Assembly (NCBI RefSeq): GCF_000332115.1
Contig: NC_020156.1
Coordinates: 434,001-498,000, forward strand
Origin: Nonlabens dokdonensis DSW-6
GTDB taxonomy: Bacteria; Bacteroidota; Bacteroidia; Flavobacteriales; Flavobacteriaceae
DNA: 64,000 nucleotides
Reading direction: 5' to 3'
In this document: positions 8,161 through 16,303 of the stretch, one piece after another
How positions within the stretch are numbered: position 1 is the first letter of the stretch
Layout: each line of letters begins with the position of its first letter
Made by a program: the position numbers and the translations under genes
The notes under the pieces: generated by a model
Seen by the model: the letters and a program-made list of their open reading frames with translations, nothing else
Databases searched by the model: none
What the model was told of the DNA's origin: nothing

Positions 8161-8976
8161 ATGGACCAGTTACAAAATGTAATAGAAAACGCATGGGATG
8201 ATCGTTCCCAGCTTGAAAATAGAGTTACTAAAACCGCAATAAGAGAAGTAGTAGATATGTTAGATCGTGGGACCCTACGAGTAGCAGAGCCTACTGAAGA
8301 TGGCTGGAAAGTAAATGAATGGGTAAAGAAAGCAGTCGTACTGTATTTCCCTATTCAGAAAATGGAAACCATAGAATGTGCTCCTTTTGAATACCATGAT
8401 AAAATCCCTCTTAAAACTGGTTACCAAAGCAAAGGAATACGAGTTGTTCCTAATGCAGTTGCTAGGCATGGAGCTTATATCTCGAGCGGCGTGATCATGA
8501 TGCCTTCTTATATCAACATAGGTGCTTATGTTGAAGAAGGCACGATGGTGGACACCTGGGCAACAGTAGGTAGCTGTGCTCAAATAGGTAAAAATGTTCA
8601 CTTAAGTGGTGGCGTAGGAATAGGAGGCGTTTTAGAACCATTACAAGCCGCTCCAGTGATAATAGAAGACAACGCCTTTATAGGATCGCGTTGTATCGTG
8701 GTAGAAGGCGTGCGTGTAGAAAAAGAAGCCGTTTTAGGAGCAAATGTAGTTCTCACAGCCAGCACTAAAATTATAGATGTAACTGGTGATGAACCAGTAG
8801 AATATAAAGGTCGCGTGCCAGCTCGATCAGTAGTTATTCCTGGCAGCTATGCAAAAGAATTTCCAGCAGGAACGTACAATGTACCTTGTGCCATTATCAT
8901 AGGAGAGCGTAAAGAAAGTACCAACAAGAAAACCTCACTCAACGACGCCTTACGTGAGTATAACGTGGCCGTATAG
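8161..8976 (+). CDS. dapD: 2,3,4,5-tetrahydropyridine-2,6-dicarboxylate N-succinyltransferase
   Basis: Succinyl-CoA-dependent step of lysine/meso-diaminopimelate biosynthesis, needed for peptidoglycan. ATG 8161 gives the typical 271 aa starting MDQLQNVIENAW; the TTG at 8128 would add residues that overlap the probable promoter. The middle is a left-handed beta-helix of hexapeptide repeats (GVIMMPSYINIGAYVEEG, GSCAQIGKNVHLSGGVGIGG, VIIEDNAFIGSRCIVVEGV), followed by the C-terminal cap containing VVIPGSY and IIGER. The stop overlaps the GTG start of the next gene by one base. Confidence 0.96.
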   Translation: MDQLQNVIENAWDDRSQLENRVTKTAIREVVDMLDRGTLRVAEPTEDGWKVNEWVKKAVVLYFPIQKMETIECAPFEYHDKIPLKTGYQSKGIRVVPNAVARHGAYISSGVIMMPSYINIGAYVEEGTMVDTWATVGSCAQIGKNVHLSGGVGIGGVLEPLQAAPVIIEDNAFIGSRCIVVEGVRVEKEAVLGANVVLTASTKIIDVTGDEPVEYKGRVPARSVVIPGSYAKEFPAGTYNVPCAIIIGERKESTNKKTSLNDALREYNVAV

Positions 8977-10040
8977 TGCGTATTTTACTCATTCAATATC
9001 AAATGCTAGGTGATGTGCTTACGAGCACAATCATCGCAGATCAGCTTAAGACCACCTATCCTGATGCACATCTCGATTACCTCATCGTTTCTCATGCAGA
9101 GGCGTTGGTGGCACATCACCCAGCTATAGATGGACTTATAAAAGTGTCCAAATTAGATTTTGAGAAAATGAGTTTTATAATCTCGCTTTCGCGAAAGCTG
9201 AAACAAAATAAGTACGACCTTCTCATAGATGCTTATGGGAAAAATAATAGTGCTCTACTCTCTTTTTTATCGGGAGCAAAACAAAGAATAGGTTATAAAA
9301 AGTGGTTCTCTACCTTTGCTTATACAACTGCTGTAAAGAACGAACCAGATAAGTCTATTTATAAAACTGGAGTCGCATTAGGCAGTAGAATGCTACTCAC
9401 TCAACCACTTACTGAACAGGTAAACTGGCACCTTAAACCAAAAATATACCTTACTAAAACCGAAAAAGAGGAAGGTAAAAACTGGATTGAAAATTCTGGA
9501 ATAGATTTAAACAAACCGCTTACTATGGTAAGTGTTTTGGGAAGTAGTGAGATAAAAACCTTGCCCTATAATACCATGGCAAAAATTCTAGATGAGTTTG
9601 TGGCTCAAACAAAGTCGCAGTTACTTTTTAATTATATACCTAATCAAAAAGAAGCAGCGCTCGCTATTTATAACGCCTGTTTACCTTCTACACAAAAATA
9701 TATTTTTATTGATGCTTTTGCGCCTAGTATTAGAGATTTTCTCAAAGTACTATATCACTGCGACAGCATCATAGGTAATGAAGGCGGCGCCATAAATATG
9801 GGCAAAGCGCTGGACATTTCTACCTTCACTATTTTTAGCCCATGGATTAATAAGTCATCTTGGAACGTAGGAGAAGATGGTAAGAAGCACATATCTGTGC
9901 ATCTTAAAGATTTTAAACCAAATCTTTATAAAGAAAAACCATTAAAAAAATTGAAGCCTAAAGCACTAGAACTATATCAAAAGTTTGAAGCAGAGATGGT
10001 TTTTACAGAGTTAGAAAAATTTACTATAGAGAATTATTAA
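8976..10040 (+). CDS. Glycosyltransferase family 9 (heptosyltransferase-like)
   Basis: 354 aa with two Rossmann-like halves of a GT-B enzyme. N-terminal MRILLIQYQMLGDVLTSTIIADQLK is the GT9 phosphate/acceptor loop. The C-terminal half has VSVLGSSEIKTLP and IIGNEGGAINMGKAL in place of the usual GNDSGP-type donor motif. It probably transfers a sugar such as heptose to lipopolysaccharide core; specificity is inferred. The GTG start overlaps the dapD stop, so the gene is translationally coupled to it although the pathways differ. The palindrome at 9185-9198 reads as LSRK. Confidence 0.85.
   Translation: MRILLIQYQMLGDVLTSTIIADQLKTTYPDAHLDYLIVSHAEALVAHHPAIDGLIKVSKLDFEKMSFIISLSRKLKQNKYDLLIDAYGKNNSALLSFLSGAKQRIGYKKWFSTFAYTTAVKNEPDKSIYKTGVALGSRMLLTQPLTEQVNWHLKPKIYLTKTEKEEGKNWIENSGIDLNKPLTMVSVLGSSEIKTLPYNTMAKILDEFVAQTKSQLLFNYIPNQKEAALAIYNACLPSTQKYIFIDAFAPSIRDFLKVLYHCDSIIGNEGGAINMGKALDISTFTIFSPWINKSSWNVGEDGKKHISVHLKDFKPNLYKEKPLKKLKPKALELYQKFEAEMVFTELEKFTIENY
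9185..9198. repeat. 14-bp palindrome copy 3 (in GT9 gene)
   Basis: Exact copy, coding; read in the third frame as LSRKL. Left flank is TCTC, right flank TGAA. Confidence 0.9.
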
Positions 10041-10873
10041 TTGTTCTTCTCTTCCTTAACTATCCCATAAGGGGTAAAGTCTTTCTTTTCACCTCTGGTT
10101 GCTTTTCTTATCGCTTTATTCTTATCGATAGATTCTTGATTTTTATAACCGCGAGCGTGATCTAGGTGCAAACATATCGCACTATAACGTATTTGTTTAG
10201 ATTTTAATCCATAATTAAATAATCGCTCTCCTAATTCTCGATCTTGACCACCATATTGCATGCGCTCGTCAAAACCATTTACTGCAATCAAGTCTTTGAG
10301 CCAACCGCTAGAATTATGACCGTTCCAGCTGGCATTTGTAGGGGTAAGATTTTCCATAATTTTTGCCGTCACAAAACCAGATGTAAGTTTTTGATTCTTA
10401 TATGAAGTAGGTAATCCGTTTTCTCTTAACCATTCTACATCAAAACATCGTTGAGTAGCAATATCTTCTTTTGAAATTTGTTCAGAAAGTTCCATAGGTA
10501 ATTTGTAATAACCTCCAGAAAGAAAGTGTCCATGCTCTCTACGCTCGTAATGAATTTGTAAAAAATCCTCTCTAGCAATACAATCACCATCGGACATTAC
10601 TACATACTCAGAATTACAAGCCATCAATGCTTTATTGAGAATAGTACTTTTTTGAAAACCATTATCTTCATGCCAAACGTGTATGATCTTCTTTGTACTT
10701 TGCTTTTTATAATCCTCTATAAAATCTTTAGTTTCTTGATCTGAGCCGTCATCTGCAATAACGATCTCAAACTGTCTGAAAACCTGATATTCATAACTCC
10801 ACAGCGTTTTTTCTAGCCATGAAATAGAATTATAAGTACTTATTACGACCGAAATAGATGGATCTTTTATCAT
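10037..10873 (-). CDS. Glycosyltransferase family 2 with galactosyltransferase-like C-terminus
   Basis: 278 aa GT-A enzyme: SVVISTYNSISWLEKTL, IVIADDGSDQETKDF, and metal-binding VVMSDGDCIARED (DGD). The C-terminal segment YGGQDRELGERLFNYGLK with ICLHLDHARGY resembles the second domain of chondroitin-polymerase/galactosyltransferase-type GT2 enzymes. It likely acts on cell-surface glycan. It is tail-to-tail with the GT9 gene, and the two stop codons share TTAA. Confidence 0.82.
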   Translation of the reverse strand: MIKDPSISVVISTYNSISWLEKTLWSYEYQVFRQFEIVIADDGSDQETKDFIEDYKKQSTKKIIHVWHEDNGFQKSTILNKALMACNSEYVVMSDGDCIAREDFLQIHYERREHGHFLSGGYYKLPMELSEQISKEDIATQRCFDVEWLRENGLPTSYKNQKLTSGFVTAKIMENLTPTNASWNGHNSSGWLKDLIAVNGFDERMQYGGQDRELGERLFNYGLKSKQIRYSAICLHLDHARGYKNQESIDKNKAIRKATRGEKKDFTPYGIVKEEKNN

Positions 10874-11090
10874 AGAAAATTAAGCAATAACAATAATCAC
10901 AAATTTAATGATATAAACCGACATTGCTTTTTACTACTCCACCTAATATCGATAAGATTCAATAATTTGATTTTCAAATATTTATATAACAGCTATGAAA
11001 TATAAAGCATAAACTCTCGGAAATCTTAGATTAAGAAATTGAAATGAATCAATAAAAAAACAAAGTTATCTTTAAATTAATTCATTAGAT

Positions 11091-11122
11091 TTTAGGTTAT
11101 TAGTAGAACAAAGTTATTTTTG
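11091..11122 (+). promoter_or_regulatory. Candidate promoter for the WaaE-like glycosyltransferase gene
   Basis: TTTA at 11091-11094 and TATTTTTG at 11115-11122 are separated by 20 bp, close to the Bacteroidota TTTG-N19/20-TAnnTTTG pattern; the start codon is 38 bp further on. The rest of the 287-bp gap 10874-11160 shows nothing recognisable. Confidence 0.45.
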
Positions 11123-11160
11123 CTGCTGGCTAAATTTAAAACTACAACTTAGTACCTAAT

Positions 11161-11925
11161 ATGTCAAAATATCCTATCACTGCTATAATTCCTGCTTATA
11201 ATGAGTCTCACAATATTGTGGAAGTTCTCAAAAGTGTAGAATTTTGCGACGAGGTTATTCTTGTGGATAGTAATAGTACCGATAATACTGTTGAACTAGG
11301 ACGACCTTATTTTGATAAATTACTTACCAGAGAATATGTACATAGCGCTTCTCAAAAAAACTGGGCGATTCCTCAAGCAACAAACGAGTGGATTCTACTT
11401 GTAGATGCAGATGAAAGAGTAACACCTGCCTTGAAAGAAGAAATAATAGAGCTTTATCCACATTTAGATACAAATGGCCATGTAGGTTACTGGATGGGAA
11501 GACGTAATTTTTTTATGGGTAAACAAGTACGCTATAGTGGCTGGAAGAATGATAAGGTCATACGGCTATTTCGTAAATCTAAGTGCCAGTACATAGATAA
11601 ACACGTACATTCTGAAATTGAGGCTGATGGAACTTTAGGCTGGCTCAACCATAAACTACTTCATTATAAGTACGTAAACATGGATCATCACGTTAATAAG
11701 TTACAGCGTTATGCCAGTTTACAAGCTCGCGACTTTGATAAAAAAGTAGGTAAAATCACTTTATTCCACGTAGTTATCAAACCATTTTGGGGCTTTTTCA
11801 AGCACTATGTAATTCAGCTAGGTTTTCTAGATGGTTTTGTAGGTTTTTCAATCGCTTACTTAAGAAGCTACGGTATCTTTATGAGGTATGTAAAACTATG
11901 GCTCTTACGTAGAGGTATTGATTAA
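11161..11925 (+). CDS. Glycosyltransferase family 2, WaaE/KdtX-like
   Basis: 254 aa with the compact pattern of the WaaE/KdtX beta-1,4-glucosyltransferase group of lipopolysaccharide core synthesis: ITAIIPAYNESHNIVEVLKSV, VDSNSTDNTVEL, and LLVDADERVTPALKEEI (metal-binding DAD). A membrane-associating C-terminal stretch follows (FWGFFKHYVIQLGFLDGF). Donor and acceptor are inferred. It ends tail-to-tail with the next gene, again sharing TTAA at the stops. Confidence 0.85.
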   Translation: MSKYPITAIIPAYNESHNIVEVLKSVEFCDEVILVDSNSTDNTVELGRPYFDKLLTREYVHSASQKNWAIPQATNEWILLVDADERVTPALKEEIIELYPHLDTNGHVGYWMGRRNFFMGKQVRYSGWKNDKVIRLFRKSKCQYIDKHVHSEIEADGTLGWLNHKLLHYKYVNMDHHVNKLQRYASLQARDFDKKVGKITLFHVVIKPFWGFFKHYVIQLGFLDGFVGFSIAYLRSYGIFMRYVKLWLLRRGID

Positions 11926-12758
11926 GAAAGTAAATGCTCTATCTTATCCTTAGTTAGGTCATAATGATCACATATTTGCTGCCATTGCACACGATTAAAA
12001 TCTTGACCTTTATTTACCTTTTTTAGCGCAACAAACTGCGTCCCCATAATAGGAATAGGTATATCTGGCTGTGATGTATTTTGAAGAGATTTTGTATTAT
12101 TTAGAATTGCCATCGCCTTGAACCACAGATCGTCTGCTTTAGGTGCAAGCTTCATGAATAGATCTACATCTTGAACATCGCTGTGCAAACTATGCGCTGG
12201 ATACAAAACACAAAAAGCTCCTACTGGCATATTATGAGCTCCTTGTTGAGGATTTGCAACAAACGGCCACTTGCTATAGGAGTTTATCTTTCCGTTTTCG
12301 TATGTCATTTTACGACACCTGTTCCCTATTATTTCATTTGGGAACTTTAAGTGTTCTTCATAGATGATCTTTAAAGTATCTGACTGATAGATGACGTCAT
12401 CGTCACAGGTTATGACAGTCTTATCTGGGAAAGCATCTAAACTATGAATTAATTTTCTATGTGAAAATCCGTAAGGAGAAAATCTAATTTCGAAGAGATC
12501 TCCTTGTAATTTGGATAACCTCTTAGGTATCTGATCTTTTAGATCGTCTTTGAGCCACAATACAATTTTCTCTGGTACATATTCCTGTTGCATCATGCTG
12601 CGTATAGTTATATGTAGGGTTCTTAATCGTGTAGGAATAGAAGTTAAAGAGACGATAACAGGAATCTTCTTTGTATACGCATTCCCTAATTTGGAATGAG
12701 GTACGAGCAGCATTTTAACGCTAGTACTTAATGATTTAGGAATTTCTGCTAATTTCAT
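11922..12758 (-). CDS. Predicted glycosyltransferase (GT-A-like, specificity unknown)
   Basis: 278 aa. IPVIVSLTSIPTRLRTLHITIRSM followed by EKIVLWLKDD and a TVITCDDDVIY motif (DDD, likely metal site) identify a GT-A-like transferase of a type often found in polysaccharide loci. The mid-region QQGAHNMPVGAFCVLYP and PKADDLWFKAMA are conserved-looking acceptor-side elements. Its start codon overlaps the stop of the upstream kinase-like gene (12755-12758), so the minus-strand genes from 15566 down to 11922 are probably co-transcribed. Confidence 0.72.
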   Translation of the reverse strand: MKLAEIPKSLSTSVKMLLVPHSKLGNAYTKKIPVIVSLTSIPTRLRTLHITIRSMMQQEYVPEKIVLWLKDDLKDQIPKRLSKLQGDLFEIRFSPYGFSHRKLIHSLDAFPDKTVITCDDDVIYQSDTLKIIYEEHLKFPNEIIGNRCRKMTYENGKINSYSKWPFVANPQQGAHNMPVGAFCVLYPAHSLHSDVQDVDLFMKLAPKADDLWFKAMAILNNTKSLQNTSQPDIPIPIMGTQFVALKKVNKGQDFNRVQWQQICDHYDLTKDKIEHLLS

Positions 12759-13513
12759 TTTCTTAAAATTCCTTTTAATTTTTTCTTTAAACGCTTCTTT
12801 TTATGAAAAGCTTCCTGAAAATCTTGAGTATGTTTCCACATGGTCTCAATCGTGTAGTTTTCATCCTGACCAGAAATTCGAGCATACTCTTTACCCATAA
12901 TTTCATACATCCATTTTTTGGGCGATAAGCGCTCAAAATTCTTTAACCGGTCCTCGTAAGGAATATCGTAAAATTTCATTCTATTGAGGTCTACTAAAGA
13001 GAAATGATAAGTTTCACCTTCTTTTTTGATTAACGTATTACCAGGAGAGTGATCAAGAAAATATACTCCAGCCTCATGCATCTTAAACATGAACTGTGAA
13101 AACTGAACTAAAATGTTTTCTTTGTCTTCAAGGTTTTTATCATTGGTAACTTCTCTATATGTAAAATCGTGCTTTGCATACTCACTGACATAGTAACTCT
13201 TATATAAACCTACACCGCTAAATTGCTCTAAATATGCCACTGGCGACGGCGTACCAATGTTGTTTTTTTCTAAATATTTAGCGTTATAATAAGACCGAGC
13301 AGCTTTGGATTTCCTAAAAAATCGGTAAGCTATTTTGTTTATAAAATTTGGAGTTCTAAACGATTTTACTACTAGTTTTTTTCCTTCGTAGTCGATGACT
13401 TTGATCGTGTTGCGATCATCACCTAGCTGCCTAGAAGATTGATCAAATAATAGAAGTATTTCTTGAAACCGCTTTCGCGAAAGCGAATCACTAACAAAAT
13501 TTTCTCTACTCAT
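12755..13513 (-). CDS. Lipopolysaccharide kinase (InaA/Kdo kinase-like)
   Basis: 252 aa protein-kinase-like fold. KLVVKSF carries the ATP-binding Lys, and YFLDHSPGNTLIK has the catalytic Asp and Asn of the Kdo/heptose kinase group. FSLVDLNRMKF has the metal-binding Asp in the DFG position. It likely phosphorylates a sugar of the lipid A-core; the exact substrate is unknown. The ATG is preceded by a strong AGGAG ribosome-binding site, unusual in a phylum that rarely uses one. The palindrome at 13471-13484 is read as LSRK near the N-terminus. Confidence 0.8.
   Translation of the reverse strand: MSRENFVSDSLSRKRFQEILLLFDQSSRQLGDDRNTIKVIDYEGKKLVVKSFRTPNFINKIAYRFFRKSKAARSYYNAKYLEKNNIGTPSPVAYLEQFSGVGLYKSYYVSEYAKHDFTYREVTNDKNLEDKENILVQFSQFMFKMHEAGVYFLDHSPGNTLIKKEGETYHFSLVDLNRMKFYDIPYEDRLKNFERLSPKKWMYEIMGKEYARISGQDENYTIETMWKHTQDFQEAFHKKKRLKKKLKGILRK
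13471..13484. repeat. 14-bp palindrome copy 4 (in LPS-kinase-like gene)
   Basis: Exact copy, coding on the minus strand, translated as LSRK only about 10 codons after the start. Confidence 0.9.
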
Positions 13514-13569
13514 CTATCTCCTCTTATTTTAAAACAAAAATACATTAAATGCTTTCATCAAGTCTCATC

Positions 13570-14499
13570 TTATTTAGGCAATACTACTTGCTGTTGTTTT
13601 AACGAAAGGCTTAACGGTGCACCTTTGAGTAGTACAAGCCATAACTTCCAGTTTTTAGATTTTACTAGACTGGAAAAGAAATATTTCAATACATAGAAGA
13701 CAAGCAACAATCGATGCGCAAGTAAACCATGATGTTTATGAATAAGATATAATAATGATATTTTCTGTTCAATTTTAATTAATATGCTTTTTGCAGTACT
13801 TCCACCTTTATAATGTATATAAGACTGCTGCGGATATAAATACGAACTTTGACCAAGCGTTTTTAAAAATCTCATAGACAGATCACTTTCCTCGTAGTAC
13901 AAAAATAAATTGGTATCAAAACCTCCTACTTTTTCAAAACTAGAAGCTCTAGTAAACATAAAACTACCTTGGACATAATTTGCCTTAATAGGCTCGTTAT
14001 AAAATTTCTTGCGATCAGGATATTTGCTAGGATTTATTTTTTCTAGAAAGCCACGTTTTAGCAGTTGTCTTGCAGGAGTCGCAAAATGATCGATCGTACC
14101 TCTAAAATTTTTATTTTCATCTAGCATTTGAGGACTGCAAATCCCAATACTATCATTGCTCTCCATGAAATTGAACAAGTCTAATAAGGTGTTATCCTGA
14201 ACAAATAAAATATCATTATTTATAAAAGCATAGTATTTACAAGGCTGCGCTTTTTGAACTCCTAACATATTACCACCACCGAAACCAGTATTGATTCTAC
14301 TTCTATGAATGTTCACAAAATCGGGCGCTTGATCTACAAAGTCTTTTAAATTGATGTAGTCTTCATATTTAGAAGCATTATCTAATACTACAATTTCATA
14401 ATTCACGTCATCTTGAGTAAAATCCATGACAGACTGAATAGCTTCTTTAGTCAGTTGAGAAGTGTTGTAGTTAATTATTATACAGCTTACATCAATCAT
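13570..14499 (-). CDS. Glycosyltransferase family 2, rhamnosyltransferase-like
   Basis: 309 aa. SCIIINYNTSQLTKEAIQSV, VVLDNASKYEDY, the NTGFGGGNMLGV loop and YYAFINNDILF (NND metal site) are the hallmarks of the WbbL/rhamnosyltransferase-type GT2 group. GGFDTNLFLYYEESDLSMR supplies the catalytic-base ED motif. A hydrophobic, basic C-terminus probably contacts the membrane. It lies 2 bp downstream of the GT4 gene. The transferred sugar is unknown. Confidence 0.85.
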   Translation of the reverse strand: MIDVSCIIINYNTSQLTKEAIQSVMDFTQDDVNYEIVVLDNASKYEDYINLKDFVDQAPDFVNIHRSRINTGFGGGNMLGVQKAQPCKYYAFINNDILFVQDNTLLDLFNFMESNDSIGICSPQMLDENKNFRGTIDHFATPARQLLKRGFLEKINPSKYPDRKKFYNEPIKANYVQGSFMFTRASSFEKVGGFDTNLFLYYEESDLSMRFLKTLGQSSYLYPQQSYIHYKGGSTAKSILIKIEQKISLLYLIHKHHGLLAHRLLLVFYVLKYFFSSLVKSKNWKLWLVLLKGAPLSLSLKQQQVVLPK

Positions 14500-14501
14500 T
14501 T

Positions 14502-15566
14502 CTAATCTTTTAAAATGGCTTTCCAGTTTTTTGCAACCTGATTAATTTCATAATTTGCAGCTTTTTTGATGGCATTATCCATCATCTCTTGTGATGGCTT
14601 TTGATCTAAAAAACGAGAAAGGTTTTTTATAAAATTCTCTTCTTGAAACAAAAACCCATCATTTTGATCGCTTATTATTTCGTTGGGCCCTATATGAGCG
14701 GTTGCAATAGGAATACATCCAGCAGCCATGGCTTCTATAATTACCATTCCAAAAAGCTCTTGCCATTTTGCTGTCCTCTTAGAATTTAATACTAAATAAT
14801 CAGAGGTATTAAAAAGGCTGTTCAACACCGATCTATCGTGAGTAGTAGGTAAATAATTTATATGATCATATTTATTCACAAAACTTTTCACTTCATTCTC
14901 TAACTTGCCATTACCTATAATTGTGAAAGTCACTTCATTCTTCCTTTTAAAAAACTCTAGTAATTCCATAACTCCTTTTTGCTCCACTAACCTACCTACG
15001 TAACAAAAACTTATAGCATCTGAAGGATTAGAGTTTCTAGCTTTGAAAAAGTTAGTATTATAAAAAGCATGTCCTACCACAGCCGGTTCTTGTTTTAAGT
15101 TATAATTAGACTCTAGATTTTCTTTGGCTGTCTTAGTTACCGTAAATACTAGTTTTACTCGTTCTTCTAAGAATGTTTTCCATTCCTTTTTAACTTTATG
15201 GTTGACACCTTTTTTCTTAGGAAAGTAAGAGCCGTCCCAAATAGGCCACGAAGTGTGATAATATATTTGATGACCGCTCAATACGTTAAGTAGTCTAAGC
15301 AAGGTTTTATCATAAGGAGCAATACCTAAGACAACTTTAGCATTAGTTGCAAATAGTAATTGCAACAAAGTAAATAGATTTTTCCACTGCTTTATAAATA
15401 GACGAGAGTCTAATTTTACAATCGATTTAAACATTCTGCTAAGAACAGAAAACTCTCTATAAGTAATCTTATAACCTACTTTACCTGCTAGTAATTCCAA
15501 AGCTTTATAGTGGGAATTTGCGCCAGACTTATGAAGGACTATAATGTTGTTTTTAAGCTTTGCCAT
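14502..15566 (-). CDS. Glycosyltransferase family 4
   Basis: 354 aa GT-B enzyme. The C-terminal half carries SFCYVGRLVEQKGVMELLEFF, FTIIGNGKLENEV and ELFGMVIIEAMAAGCIPIAT, where the EX7E-type donor motif begins. The N-terminal acceptor domain is divergent. It is probably the first gene of a minus-strand glycan operon of four or five genes; its ATG is about 90 bp from the divergent threonylcarbamoyl-AMP synthase gene. Confidence 0.85.
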   Translation of the reverse strand: MAKLKNNIIVLHKSGANSHYKALELLAGKVGYKITYREFSVLSRMFKSIVKLDSRLFIKQWKNLFTLLQLLFATNAKVVLGIAPYDKTLLRLLNVLSGHQIYYHTSWPIWDGSYFPKKKGVNHKVKKEWKTFLEERVKLVFTVTKTAKENLESNYNLKQEPAVVGHAFYNTNFFKARNSNPSDAISFCYVGRLVEQKGVMELLEFFKRKNEVTFTIIGNGKLENEVKSFVNKYDHINYLPTTHDRSVLNSLFNTSDYLVLNSKRTAKWQELFGMVIIEAMAAGCIPIATAHIGPNEIISDQNDGFLFQEENFIKNLSRFLDQKPSQEMMDNAIKKAANYEINQVAKNWKAILKD

Positions 15567-15639
15567 GGAAGATGCAAAGCTATTATATTCTTATCACTTT
15601 ATTATATTAGGATTATGTGTCAGTTATCGTAATAAAAAG

Positions 15640-15647
15640 TAATTTTG
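15640..15647 (+). promoter_or_regulatory. Candidate -7 box for the Sua5/YrdC gene
   Basis: TAATTTTG fits TAnnTTTG and ends 6 bp before the ATG at 15654, a near-leaderless arrangement like that at ruvX. No convincing -33 element. Confidence 0.35.
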
Positions 15648-15653
15648 CAAACC

Positions 15654-16301
15654 ATGGGAAGAAGTGAAAGAAGTAGAAATAGAAGAGATCAAGTAAGAGG
15701 CCGCAAACCTAGTAAAGACAAGCAAGTAACCGTAGAATTACCACGTGAGGCTATCAATCTAGCGGTAACCGCTTTGAAAAAAGGAGACACGATCCTTTAT
15801 CCTACTGATACTGTATATGGTCTAGGATGCGATGCTTCAAATTATGAAGCTGTTCAAAAAATATATGACATTAAAGGTGCCGATAAATCAAAGTCTTTGA
15901 TCGTTCTTGTCGATAGCTTCCAGATGCTAGAATATATTGTAGAAGATGTTCCAGAAATGGCTTGGGAAGTTCTTAAAGTGAATAAAAAACCACTCACCAT
16001 CATCTATGATAGACCTAAAAACGTCGCAGAAAACGTCATTGCTAAAGACAATTCTATTGCCGTAAGAGTCACTAATGATCCACTTTGTAGATCAATCATT
16101 AAAAAACTACGCAAGCCTATAGTCTCTACCAGCGCAAACTTTCACGGAAAGGAAACACCAATTCATTTTGCTGACATAAGCGAGGAATTAAAATCAAAAG
16201 TTGACCATATCATGGATCTTCCCTTAGTTCACAAAAACATCAAACCTTCTTCCATAATGAAGATTTCCAGTAATGGAATTATAAAAATTATACGAGAGTA
16301 A
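15654..16301 (+). CDS. L-threonylcarbamoyladenylate synthase (Sua5/YrdC/TsaC family)
   Basis: Makes threonylcarbamoyl-AMP from threonine, bicarbonate and ATP for the t6A37 modification of ANN-decoding tRNAs. 215 aa from ATG 15654. A very basic N-terminal extension (about 25 residues rich in R and K) precedes the YrdC domain, KKGDTILYPTDTVYGLGCDA, KSLIVLVDS and VSTSANFHGKE. There is no C-terminal Sua5 domain, so it is the short TsaC-type. The CCA-adding enzyme gene starts 2 bp after its stop, pairing two tRNA-maturation genes. Confidence 0.92.
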   Translation: MGRSERSRNRRDQVRGRKPSKDKQVTVELPREAINLAVTALKKGDTILYPTDTVYGLGCDASNYEAVQKIYDIKGADKSKSLIVLVDSFQMLEYIVEDVPEMAWEVLKVNKKPLTIIYDRPKNVAENVIAKDNSIAVRVTNDPLCRSIIKKLRKPIVSTSANFHGKETPIHFADISEELKSKVDHIMDLPLVHKNIKPSSIMKISSNGIIKIIRE

Positions 16302-16303
16302 AC

